From Leucocoprinus leucothites (lineage: Eukaryota; Basidiomycota; Agaricomycetes; Agaricales; Agaricaceae): 64,000 nucleotides of DNA. The notes beneath the pieces were generated by a model. That model was not told where the DNA came from. It did not search any database and saw only the letters and a program-made list of their open reading frames with translations. A program made the position numbers and the translations under genes. The stretch lies in NCBI GenBank assembly GCA_013368445.1, contig JAACJO010000006.1, forward strand, positions 1,674,001 through 1,738,000, written 5' to 3'. Positions 1 to 12,112 of this stretch are shown here, in pieces (position 1 is the stretch's first letter; each line of letters opens with the position of its first letter).

Positions 1-184
1 CCCAGTCCCTTCTTACTTGCATACTGATAGCCGGAGATTAGAACTTTGACCCTCGGCAAAAGAGTATGAGCCTATAATCATGACAGATAATACGAATTAA
101 TATTGTTATTACGAGCAGCATATCGCACGGCTGGCATACGAAGTCAATCAACTTAGAGGGGCTTTTGATTGTGTCAGAGCCAGC

Positions 185-2350
185 CTATATCAGAGACCGT
201 ATAATGTCGATTGCCTCCTTTGATCGTGGCTTAATTGAGCAAGCGAATGAACTAGGTTGTCTGCAAAAATCAGTGAGCATAGGTCGTAAAGCAGACTGGT
301 TCCGGCCAGTAAGAAAACAAACCTAATCGTTCCAATGCTATTAAATTCGCAGACTGGCTCAACCACATTACCTTTCTTGTCCTTAGCTTTCGATATATCA
401 AAAAGCGCCAAGACAGTTGCAGCACAGATGAACCACATCGATTCACCAACATGGCGTCCTGGCCATGCCCTAAAAACGTTTTCAACTTCAAACACAGCCT
501 GATTCAAATGAACCTCGACGGACTCACCTACGACCAAAGCCGAAGATAGCATCCGCTGGGTCTCTTCCGGGACGTGAAGCTTCCCATCCTTAAGGAATCG
601 CTCGGGTTTAAGGATGTGCGGCTCGGGAAACTCGACGGGATCATAGCTTAGTGCCCTATTGTTTTCATCAATACAACTGTGAAGACTATGGTTGTAACAA
701 TGCCCATACCAAACGTTTGCGAACACTACTGAGTCCGCTGGTATGTGATACCCTTTGTATACATCGTCCTGTAGAAGCGAATGGAAGATGCCTAACGGCA
801 GAGTCAGTACAGACTTGGTGTAACTTACTGAGGATCAACATACCTGTGGGTAGAATGGGTTGCCATCTATTTTAACAATCCCTGTAAGTCTCCCCATCAC
901 AAGGTGCACCCTGGTACACACCTCAGCACTTCTTTCATTAAAGCCGTCAAATATGGCATAGAGTCCATGTCATTATGCGTCGGCAGCCGTCCTTTCAAGA
1001 CCTTGTCAACCTCCTGTTGCGCTTTTTCAAAGACCTCCGGGAAAGTGACCATGGCGAGGAAGAATGTGGTGACCGCTGAGACAGTGGTATCGGCACCAGC
1101 TATGTACATACAATGGATCCGTCAAATTTTAATCGAAAAAAAAGGTGCGATACGATCCTTACCGATGAAAATCTGCCCTGCCATTTCCTTCAATGTCCGC
1201 TCTTCTTCCTTCGTAAGCTTTCCGTCTGGTAGGTCCTGATAATACCTCGAAAAGAACGAATCTGTTGATGTTCCATTTTCCTGTTAAAAATTAAACGGGG
1301 GAATATCGTACATTTTGGTAGGAACGTACAATTGCCTCAAGCGCAGCATTATACGGTTTGTTCAGGAAATCGTACATTTCCTGCTTCAGCTTCCTGATTC
1401 TAGCTTTCCATCCACCACCAGGCAGCCACTCTGGAATATATTCAAGGAAAGGCATAAACTCGACGAAGAAATTTCCCGGTATTGCCGCATCGCTCAAATG
1501 CTCAATCGTTTCTTCTGCGATTCGGACATGAGGGTCATGAGTGCGCTTGACTTTGATGCCGTATGCCATCGTGATCGTGATGGCACCTAACATGCTAAAT
1601 GACAGTTCCAATCAATCAGAATGATGCCGTCGATCAGTGTCCAAGCTCGAGCGCTCAGGACTCACTGTCTGATGTGCGACACAAATTCTTCTGGTTCGTC
1701 AAGAAGGTTATTGAGAAATATGTTCAGTTGTTCGGTTTCACGGATACGATGGAGGGATGTGTCTGATGGATGAAAGTATTGCCCGAACAGTCGCCTTCTT
1801 TCTTTCCACAGGTCACCGTACGGCATAAGAAAAGCGGCCCAGGTCCATCCAACGCTTAAGTAAAGAACATTAACCAAACCTATAAGAGTGAAGTCATATA
1901 ACGCGTACAGTTGATGTATGACCTTCGTCATAGGGCTAGCGCGAGGGAGGTTAGACGGTTAAGAGGGCCTGTGTTCCTGAAAAACTTACCGGCTCGAATA
2001 TATAGCAGACCTACGTTCAAAAAGTTCAGTCACAGCCTCTTGTGATTCCAAAACTATGACAGAAGTGCCAGTCATGTCCAAGTGAAGGATATCAGTGTCT
2101 TGTGAACACCCAGTGTAGTCAGCACGCGTACTTCAACGTAGCTAAAGCACCTACCGAGTTCCTTCGCCAGCTTCGAGAATGTCAACCATTGGTATTCTAG
2201 AGGAACGTTTAGCATATTTCCAATCAAGGGGAACTTTTTGGGCCCTGGTGGTAAAGGCAAATTTGAGCGCTTTGAGGGTCGAAGCAAGTACGCCAACACG
2301 GCAAAGGACGCAGCCACTAATGCTGACGTAGAGAGAGGGTTTGAATCCAT
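185..2350 (-). CDS. Cytochrome P450 lacking the haem-ligand Cys (Trp instead), multi-exon
   Basis: Reads as a full-length microsomal P450 of the large Agaricomycete group usually annotated 'O-methylsterigmatocystin oxidoreductase-like'. The protein starts MDSNPLSTSALVAAS with a membrane anchor, then a Pro-rich hinge (PLPPGPKKFPLIGN). Further on are the WKERRRLF helix C region, I-helix AGADTT, K-helix KEVLR, KPERF, and a C-terminus ending CSIKPRS plus a short tail; the stop is at 185-187. Exons join in frame across about ten short introns, including a 23-nt microexon at 844-866. The haem loop is split by an intron at 470-527 and reads FGFGRR-AWPGRH; the family norm is FGFGRR-ICPGRH. The axial Cys position is a TGG codon (463-465). 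Known: this Cys binds haem iron and is required for P450 catalysis. Inferred: the product cannot act as a normal monooxygenase, yet no stop or frameshift is seen, so it is either a recent loss or repurposed. Confidence 0.85.
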
Positions 2351-2425
2351 TACGCTGTGGATCTGGCTGGTGAGCTAGGAATGAAAGTCGCGGGCGAAGA
2401 AATACATGGTTTTTCGTCTGTGTGG

Positions 2426-2434
2426 CTTTTAAAT
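2426..2434 (-). promoter_or_regulatory. Possible TATA-like element of the P450 gene
   Basis: On the minus strand the sequence ATTTAAAAG lies about 75 nt upstream of the P450 start codon. It resembles a weak fungal TATA box. Position is the only support. Confidence 0.3.
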
Positions 2435-5400
2435 CAGCAGGTGGAGCTGTTTGTAACAACGTTCCTTGAGAAGAACTTCATTTGATGCTGTGGAGGCTGT
2501 CTAAGGGGTGCTCGGGGTGCTGAACCCCATTCATCTCAACAGATCCGCAAGTGTTTAGCCACTTGCGTCCTGACTGCATGGCGTCTTCAGCGATACCCGT
2601 TTGTAATCGATTCCGTGTGTTGCACGTTTCAACATTCTGAACCGAGCTCAGAATGGGAAATTTCGTCAGTGTAATGGGAGCCCCGCCCGCCAGGGTCAAG
2701 CCAGGGTATGCCTGATTGAGCCATTGACCTGATCTTTCTTATTCACCTCTTTCGCTGTCGGAGCAAGAGCCTAACCTCAAAATATGCACAGATGGACCAA
2801 GTTCCAGGATTAGACCGGTGTAAGCGCACTAGGAGAGTCTCAGTCAGCTCAGTTAATGACTGAGTTGTCTTAAACAGGGACCAGGACGCTCAAATTAAAT
2901 TCGAATGCCGATCTGGTCCTGAATTGATGGCCTCCGTAAACGCTGCTGAAGTTGCCAATATGGGGTACTGAAGGTCGGGTACGACCGCAGGAAGGTGCTT
3001 TTTTTGATTATAGACATGTAGCCGACATCAAGAATAACGCAGGTATCTCAACAAGGGCGTCAAGATGAGCGGGGAATGAGGAGACTCACGGCGACGCTAA
3101 TCAAACAGCCATCAAGCATCTAAGCGATCCAGGGTGATCGATTTAGCCCGATAATAGCTTAAATGACAGACTTGAAGATCTTGGTATTGTGGATTTGATT
3201 TGCATCTGAGGGAGAAACAGCCTGAAATCGCTCTATTACGATCATGACTCGATTTAGCTTGATGAAAAGTGAATTTCTTCATTTATACAAAGAAACTTCG
3301 ACACTGAGGGACGGGGCTTGTGCGTGACGGACAGGGTAACTAGAGCAGCACTTCTTCAAAAACCGAGTGATAGGTCAAAATAGTTAGTGTTAGAACTTAG
3401 AACCTAAAATTCCAGTGTAAACAGTCATACTGTTTGAAAATAACAACATGCAGGCAGAATCCCGATCATTAGCACGGTGGTGGTGAATCGAAGGGCTCAG
3501 GGCTATACCTTATTCCGTATTCACTGTCACCACTAGTACTGTCGCAAGGCGTGAATCGAAGGGTTGAAAGGCATTCAGGAACCATTGAACTCGTCACCCC
3601 TCTGTTTGCGCGACGGACGTTCAAGATGAGGCGCGAACCCTGTCAAGAAACAGCTGTAGTTCACAGGGAAGTCGGGGCAGCGACTCGGTGTTACGCACGC
3701 AGACCTGATATGTGAGCAGTAACCACCTATCGTAGTAAATTATTGTACGTTGAATACCGATACAAGGTTGCAGTCCACTTACATGTTCCAGTTTATACCA
3801 CCAACTGCAGACGAAGGGAAAGCCCTCGCAATCACTTCTAGCGTGTCAACGACTAGATTGACAGGCATGAACGGCGGGGAATTATAAGTATACTCTATAT
3901 TGTCTTACCAAGAATCCTGCAGATTTGGGCGTATTTCACATCAACAATTGTAATCGACAGGTATAAGCTGCTTACGGGATAGATGCTAAGGCACCGTCGC
4001 GATAGAAGATGTACAAAATAGGTGTAAGGTCCCGTATTTGCAAAATGGCCGGCCAAAGTGACTTGTCAGTACGCTGCTTTTCTCTGTTCACTTCTTCGCT
4101 GAGTTTCATCAGCATCAGGATGACCTCTATAGCTATGGATGGCTCGAGGTCAACATGGCGGAGCGATCAGGGGAAAATATTGTACCTGTTGTTGAAAATC
4201 GAATAATACTATCAGACAGGGGCATTATTCATAAGTAAGTAGGGTAGAGGATAGAGGGGTGCTTGCCAATTAACAAGTGTAAGGTTTTTGTAGAGTGCCA
4301 TAAACTGGGGTTCGGTGATTTTTGACCGGCACCCGACAAATGTAAGCGGAATTTGGGTTGAGTACTTAATCTCCAATACCGCAGTGGCAATGGAAGTTCC
4401 AAGCGCGCCCTAATCAATTGAAGCTGTGTGATACCAGGCTACATTTGCATGAACGTCGGACATACGATGATCTCGACTGACTGGCTAATTTAGTAAATGG
4501 TAGAGACGGGAAGAGAGAAAGACCCACTCAACATCAAGGTATACAGAGCAATAGATACTTTTCAAGTCAAAGATTGAGATCGAGCGAAATAATCATGTGA
4601 ATATTGTACCTCTACAGTCATAGCGGTAAATGGCACGCAGCCTCAGCGCGAGGATTGCTTTGATGACAGAGGTGTAACCAACGTCAACAGCACTGCAGGT
4701 CGTCCAGTCACGGGTCGTTCTTAATCAGTAGATAACGACAAGCTCACAGTGTTGTCAATACACTGGCTACAAGGCACCTAGCCAACTCCTGTCGTCAGTT
4801 TTACAGCTCTCACAAAATTCAGTAGTATTACCCCTATGCCGTCGTCCTCGTCAGCGTAAGGGGTTCACTTGTGCTCACATGGCCACTCACAGCATCAGTT
4901 ACTTCTGGAAACATGTGTTCTAACAGCGACAATTGTAAAGATTCCCAGATTTGGGAACGACATTGATCTGACACACCATACAACAATGCACTTGAAAATT
5001 AGACACTGCAATTAGCGGATGAGGGAGGCTATGGAGGTAAGGCACCCACATAAAGTACAGAGCACCGACCAGTTTCATTATAGAGTAAATATTGGTGACT
5101 ATCGACTGCTGCCGCCCTGTAAACCTACTGGGACTGAGAATCACCTAGGGGCTTGTGAGCCGGGAAATAGGCTACCAGTATATCCTTTGTTCAATCTAAA
5201 CCTGATGACTAAGTGACCCTAATCAACCTTGTCAGAATTCCCTCACCTCTGATGGGAACATTATCAGAGAGTCGTAAATGAACAGAGTAGCGCCTGCAAC
5301 TGGAAGGTAAAAGGGAATTGCTCGGATGAGAGATGATCAGGATGCATTGGTTCATTGTCCACTCACCATTTGCGTAGTTTGAGAGTAGTGTTGCTCTCTT

Positions 5401-5859
5401 GAAAGCAATGACGGCGGGCAGAGAAGGCATGGGAGAGGGTCTAGGGGAATGATGGTGTGAGATCGCAAAGTCGATGCTGTCGGTCTTACTTTATTATATA
5501 GAGTCTCTGTGCTAGCCAAGCCGCCAAATTCAGGCACTTTGCGCAGCCCCAGTGGACAATCTAAATAAACCAGCTTATCAGCAGGTCCTACTAAGGCAGA
5601 TCATCGGTTGATTTAAATTGGTTTTCAGCTGTAAGCTGTTGAACTGGTCTAAATTCGGAATCGGCGTCCATGCAGAGCCTTGGGCCTCGAGCTTGGAAGG
5701 GTTTGGGCGATTAGGGTAATACAGATACGGAGGCGGAAACTCCGACAAGTTCAACCAAGAGCACTGGTTAGTCTCCATTGCAACAAAAGATTCTACATGT
5801 AGTAGATGGGTGCATATATCCAAATCTAAATGCAATTAAATAGCTGTTGTTGACGTTGC
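2435..5859. other. Gene-poor intergenic region
   Basis: About 3.4 kb between the P450 promoter and the CTP synthase stop codon. Only short open frames without recognisable motifs or paired splice sites are present, on both strands. A short phrase (gtgaatcgaaggg) occurs twice near 3484 and 3551. I see no terminal repeats or transposase-like reading frame. Confidence 0.5.
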
Positions 5860-8321
5860 TCATAAGTCGCTGTTGACGACCTGGATCACATGTTCCTCGA
5901 CATGCGTATCACTCGCGATACCATTGGCCAGCTTTGTTTTCGCAGTTTCATCCCTCAAAGCAGCCTCATTTACCATAGCATGCTCTGGGTGCGGCGGCTT
6001 GAAATTGGCAAGCTGGAACTCAACCTGTTGGTCAAATGTCTCTCGGTCGGATGCGGCAGCGACAAATCCAAGAAACGGAGGGGACGGGTTAAGGGGACGT
6101 GTGCAGAATTCTGGATGAGCCTGCAAACCGACGAAGAAAGGGTGGTCTGGATGGTGGTTTACAACGTCTCAGTACCCGACTCTCTAATTTAAACTGGTGT
6201 CGGACATACCTTTCAGCTCGAGTACCTGCATACGTTCACCCTTTTCATCTCTACCGATAAACGGTAACCCGCTCTGCTCAAGTCTCTCGACGAGCTCGGG
6301 GTTGACCTCATATCGATGCCTATGGCGCTCCCAAATTTTTCCTGCGCCACCGTACAAGTTGCGAATCTTGGACCAATTCTCGGATCCAGACTCGAAGACT
6401 GTGGGCCTGAGACCAAGACGCATGGTTCCACCCATATGAGTCCTTGATACCTCGGGCATGAATACGATGATGGGGGCTTTAGTGTCCGGGTTGAACTCGG
6501 TCGAGGTTGCATCTGCAAACGTAAGAATGAGAAGACAAATCGATCAGAGGAGCGTTGATAAATTACCTGACATTTCCAACACATTGCGAGCCCACTCCAC
6601 GACAGCAAGCTGGAACCCAAGACAGATACCAAGGAATGGCACCTTTTGTTCTCTAGCATGCTTGATAGCAAGCATCATTCCTTCTGTCCCACGAACACCA
6701 AAACCGCCAGGGACGAGAATACCACTAGGGGTGCATCAGGGTCTCATGACATCACACGATTCGAGGAGTCACTAACCCTGCACCCACTACAGCGCGCCAG
6801 GCGTCGTGATATTTTGCTGGATTTGTAACTTGCGTTTCAGGTTCAAGATCGGATGATTCGACCCACTGTAAGAACGATGAGATAGCAGTTACAAGAGAGT
6901 TCACTTGACACCAACGTGAATGGTGAGCTTGCGATGAACACGGAATGCCGAGTGTTCGAGCGCCTTTATTACAGACATATAGGAATCCTTCAAGTCTGTA
7001 TATTTTCCGACCAATGCAATAGAAACCTTGTCAAAAAGTCGTTCCTGGCTGTCGAAATTCGTCAGTAGAGAAGTAAAAGTGGACTATCGACGCTTACCCC
7101 GCAGTCATTTCTCTCCAACGTTTTTCCAGAGACTTGCCTTTAGCAAGCATAGCATCCGAAATGTTAACCTTGTCCAGGCGGAGGCGCTTCTTGAGATATT
7201 CAACGATCCCTTGTGATTGTAACAGGAGAGGAACGTGATAGACAGAGGAGACATCATGAACGCCGAAGACTTGATCCGAGCCGACATGACAGAACATCGA
7301 AATCTTGTCCTTTGTAGCTGGATTAAGAGGTTGAGGGACCAAAAGCCGGCATGCGATCTAGCTAGATGATGAACTCTGGATGATCACAGCAGATGGTGGA
7401 TGGACTGACTAGATCAGGCAGAAGACCTAGTCCTCTCAACGAGTGGACTGTTGTCTGGGTTGGTTTTGTCTTCTGCTCCCCATGCATATCCGGAACGAGG
7501 GAGACATGGATAAGAGCGAAGTTCTCGTATCCAACGCGGAATTGAAATTGACGCATTGCTTCAATGAAAGGAGCAGATTCGATATCGCCAACTGTTCCTC
7601 CAAGCTAGATGTGATTAAGCTCTGTGACCACGAATCAGGATGCTTTCAAGCTCACCTCAACAATGCACACATCCGGTTCCTCGTCCGTGTCATCGGATGG
7701 GATCTTTGAAACGCGTTCAATCCAATCCTGGATCGCATTCGTAACGTGAGGAACAATCTAAAGCATAGCCATGAGGTATTCCAGAGCGATCTCGTCTAAT
7801 GCATTCATACTTGAACAGTTTTGCCAAGATATTCTCCCTTTCTCTATTGTTACCAATGAGAATCCGAATCATTTTTACAAACTAAAGCGGCAAACCTCTT
7901 TCTCGATTACTTCACGGTAGACTTTGCCAGTGGTAAGGTTATTATCCCTTGACAATGTCACATCAAGATATCGTTCGTAATTTCCAAGATCCAAGTCAAC
8001 TTCTCCTCCATCGTTGAGAACATAGACTTCGCCTTTGAACAACGGACTCAAGCCTTAGAGCTTGATAAGCGTGATAGCGTGAATTTCCCTCACCGTGTTC
8101 TGTCGGCCGCATGGTCCCTGCATCAATATTCATATAAGGATCAATCTTGATAGATGTCACTTTCAAGCCCGTTGTCTTGAGGAGGAGGCCGGTGGATGAT
8201 GCTGGATAAAGCAGCGGGCTTCGTTAATAAGATGGCTGGCTAATTGGCTGATGATCGCACCAATGACACCCTTCCCAATGCCACTCACGACACCTCCTGA
8301 TACAAGAATATACTTTGTCAT
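5860..8321 (-). CDS. URA7: CTP synthase
   Basis: Makes CTP from UTP, ATP and glutamine, the last step of de novo pyrimidine nucleotide synthesis in the cytosol. The N-terminal synthetase domain begins [18 protein letters not shown] (nucleotide-binding loop). Next come [30 protein letters not shown] and [10 protein letters not shown], and the central motif [14 protein letters not shown]. The C-terminal class-I glutamine amidotransferase domain has the nucleophile Cys in GICLGFQ and the His/Glu of the triad in HPEF. Exons join in frame over several short introns; the first begins just after the ATT codon following GKGV. Predicted length, about 600 residues, fits fungal CTP synthases. The start is the ATG giving the conserved MTKYI N-terminus. 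All catalytic motifs checked are intact. Confidence 0.95.
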
Positions 8322-10103
8322 TGCTGGGGACCGGGTCTGGGAGTGAGATGGGAAGGACGAAAGGCTGCTCGTAGCAGCAAGATAGAAATTTGTGGTGATG
8401 TTATTTTTGGTGGGCCCAGCGGTCCGGTGGCTATGCTTCCGAGTTCCAAATACATCCAAACTGAGAAACTTGATCGCCACACTTGGCCCAATACTACTTG
8501 CTTATTCGTCATTAATTCATGCAATATTCAAAACGATTCAACGATCTACCTCCAATTCTACTTCTACACCTAATAGCGTGCGATAGCTTTGCTCGATGCA
8601 AATTGATTGGCTTCTCAGAAAGCTCTGGCTTGGTTTTCAATTTCACTCCGCTGCCTAGTGCCCATGCCCTGGACGATCCGAATAGGACTTGTAACATTGT
8701 TGTTCGTCGACATCAACCAAATTTATCTTCGATTCAGAAAATGGCTGTAGAAATATTCAAGAAACACAACTCCTGACGTTGAGACGAACCTTCTAATGGT
8801 ACTGGGAAGGACTAGACGTGTTGAACTTGATTGTCATGAATGCGCGACGTTTGAAGAAGGATGGATCCATCAGAAAACTGTTAACTGTGTGCGTCGTATA
8901 TCAGACTGGGTATCACATAACTTCCGTGGTACGTCAATCATGTTGTAATACGCTGTCTTGAATTTGTAGCGCCGGCTGTCTGCCCTGCTATATCCCACGC
9001 ATCAGTAGGCTCCAATGCAGTACAGCGAAGCCTGATGGATTCTTGGTGCTCCGGGGATCGGAAAGATCTGTGAACTCTATAGGACTGAACGCAGTCAAAC
9101 CAGCCCACCTCTTCACTTTTTCTCGGCACAGGGCCGATTTACGGCGACTGAGCTGTAAGCAGTCCAATTCAATATACCTCCTAATTCTAACGAGCATCAT
9201 GATATAGTTCCACAAACCACTGTGGATTCGCATAGATGCTCATGGTAAGTAACGCGCAAAAAAGGCGAGCTTCAACTTGCTGTTTGGGACCTACTACTAA
9301 GTTATCGCCGAAGCTAGTTTCAGGATTTGAACATTCTTTAGGTCTATGTATAATATGTATCCCTCAAACATTTTCCAATATTGATTCTCTCTCTAATCAG
9401 TCGATGGGACAAGTATTTGGAGAGCGGTAGTCACTAGTTTTTTGCGCCACGAGACTGGATTTGTGTGATAGGTCCTCGCTCTGCAACACGCCCTAGACAT
9501 AACCCGACAACGAGCTTTTTTCGCCCTCGAGCTCCGAACTGTGGTTGCTCATTGAAATAAATTCAGTGAGTGAAATATTCGGAGAGCCTTGGTCTATGGT
9601 CGCGGTACTCCGGTGGCAATGGATTTGGTGCATGCTCAAGCCGCAATGATTACTCCTGCATTTTAAGGCGGATTGAATGATAAGAGCTTCTACTGAGCGG
9701 CGAAGAGTCTGAGTGAGCGCTTGGAGTTCGAGCAATGAGCAAATTGAAACTACGTCATTTTAAGTATTCCACGTGGTTCATGAACTCTAAGCCGGGTCGT
9801 GTTAGTAAAGCGTTTGTCATCATCCCATTTCCTTCTTATATCGGTATAATCCTTATCCTTTGAAGCAGTTACAGCCCCTTATAAGCTGGCCGCTTAATGT
9901 AGTTATTATACACTCGTCATGCACATAAGTCGGGCAGGGGCTCTCGGTCAGTCAAATTCCATCGGCTTAGCGATCCTGTGTGGAACTAATTCGCCCGTCA
10001 GTGAGAACATTGAACTGCTTCGATATCATCACCAAGACCGGTAGCAGTCCAGCACGTGCATGCCCTAGTTTGTCTCTGGTGCATGAACTCTCGCATGGGT
10101 CCA
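8322..10103. other. Intergenic region between CTP synthase and GST genes
   Basis: Divergent promoters of the CTP synthase gene (-) and the GST gene (+) must lie here. No gene is supportable. A minus-strand stretch at about 8938-9233 has protein-like residues in two adjacent frames and could be a decayed fragment, but no family could be named. Confidence 0.4.
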
Positions 10104-10110
10104 TATATAA
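10104..10110 (+). promoter_or_regulatory. Probable TATA box of the GST gene
   Basis: TATATAA lies 122 nt upstream of the GST start codon, followed by a pyrimidine-rich stretch typical of fungal transcription start regions. Confidence 0.5.
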
Positions 10111-10231
10111 ACCCCACTCTACTCGAGTCCAGACCTTCTCCACCGCCGTTCCTCGACCACTTCCACCGACACTTTCCTCTTCTCTGCCTTTGAAGAAGCC
10201 TGAATCGCTCAGATCGCCATTTAAACGTAAC

Positions 10232-11883
10232 ATGAGTTCCACCAAGGATGTTACCCATCACTCTGATATCACGAAAATGAAGAATGAGAAGGATGGGTCG
10301 TGGAAGCGCAAAGATTCAGTTTTCCGCTCATTCATTGCCCGCGGGTCGAAGTTTGAACCCGAAGCTGGTATGCACTAGCCTCCGTATTCTGTCACATCTT
10401 AGATTGAAACAAGTGCTTAGACAGATACCATCTCTATGTCTCCTATGCTTGTCGTAAGTTAGACACAATTCAAAGTTATCGGCCGCCTGACAAACGTATT
10501 CTCTAGCATGGGCTACAAGGGCACTTATCATGCGCAAATTAAAAGGGCTCGAGGACTTCATACGTAAGTTACCTCCCTTGATTGACTTTGCCTCGCACTT
10601 TCTCTCCATCTCGCCGGTTTGCGTCATGCACTAACTTGGCCTCCGGATGGCTGATGCACGGCGGCGGCGAAATACTCCTTCATCTCAACTTGATTGGAAC
10701 TCATACTGATCCGTGATACGCGTCAATGCCAATAGCCGTCACAGTTGTATCTCCCAGGATGGGGTCGAACGGGTGGCCTTTTTTCAACGCTGATGCATAT
10801 CCTGGTGCGGACGTCGACACCCTCAACCATGCCGAACACGTCAAGGATCTCTATTTCAAGGCACAGTCTGATTATGATGGAAAGTAAGTCTCTTGCTAGA
10901 CTTTCCCGTGCTTCATATACCGATCAATAAACTCAGGTTCACGGTCCCTCTCCTGTGGGATAAGAAACTTAACACCATTGTGAACAACGAGTCGTCCGAG
11001 CTCATTCGCATGTTCAACTCGGAATTTAATCACCTGCTTCCCAAGGAAAAGGCTTCCCTCGACTTTTATCCAGAAGAACTCCGATCGCGCATCGACGAAT
11101 TGAACGAGTGGATTTATCCGAATATCAACAGTGAGCCTTGACCCATCTATTTGCCCATAAGTTCCTTTTTTTAGCACCTGCTGCATGGATGATTCCTGCA
11201 ACTTGCAGTGCGTTGGCACGGAGCTTCTGCCCTCCGCTACCTTATTCACCCAAGCTCTACACGAATAACTTACGGGATTAGTGAATCTGACTCCACAATT
11301 CTCCTCCACAGATGGTGTATACAGAGCAGGGTTTGCTGCAAGCCAAGAAGCTTATGAGGCCGCTGTGACGGACGTATTTAACGCATTGGACAAGGTTGAG
11401 AAGTTGCTTGAGGGCAAGGATTACCTGGTCGGTGACAGACTCACTGAAGCCGACATCCGACTTTGGGTGACTATTGTCAGTACCCTTCCCTTTCTGCTCA
11501 ATATCTATTTTGCTGCTCTTGTTGAAACTTTATTTTTATCAGGTTCGCTTTGACCCCGTCTATGTTGGTCACTTCAAGTGTAACCTCCGGACTATCCGTG
11601 ACGGCTATCCCGCCATTGAGCTGTAAGAGTGGAAGAGTTGCATAAGACCTTTATCACTTATGCGACAGATGAACAGGTGGCTGCGCAAATTGTATTGGAA
11701 CAGCGACGCGTTTAAGTCATCTACCAACTTTGACCATATCAAGACCCACTACTACTGGTCGCATAGGATGGTATGTTGCCTGATTACCTCGATTAATTGA
11801 ACAGGGTCGTTGATATTCTTCGATAGATAAACGGGCACGGAGTTGTGCCCCTCGGTCCAATCCCCAATATCCGACCCCTCTAG
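10232..11883 (+). CDS. Xi-class glutathione transferase / S-glutathionyl-hydroquinone reductase
   Basis: ECM4/YqjG-type enzyme. These reduce glutathionylated hydroquinones with a catalytic Cys, releasing the hydroquinone and glutathione disulfide. The Cys is in YACPWATRAL, the Xi-class signature, whose codons span an intron. Later blocks are [18 protein letters not shown] followed by [12 protein letters not shown], a helical domain with [14 protein letters not shown], and the C-terminal [16 protein letters not shown]...GVVPLGP block. Introns are short with regular GT/AG ends, and the reading frame is intact. The start is the ATG before SSTKDV, downstream of the TATA box; an upstream in-frame extension starts before that box and is not used. 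In wood and litter fungi this family helps clear quinones from aromatic breakdown, which suits the CYP53 gene 3 kb downstream. Confidence 0.9.
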
Positions 11884-12112
11884 ATCATTCGGAGGCAACT
11901 TGATAATCCCGACATGAAATCCTATGATGGCTACCCTGAGTTGAAAGAACGAAAACGCAATCCCCGTGATCATTGTCAAACGTCAAAACATCATGTACAT
12001 ACGTAGATGGGAACAAATATAATTATAGTCCTCCAAAAGTCAACAGGTCCATATGCAAATCCTTCAAATTGAAATGGTCCGAGAAAAAGATTCAAGCGCA
12101 GGTATTGGTGGT

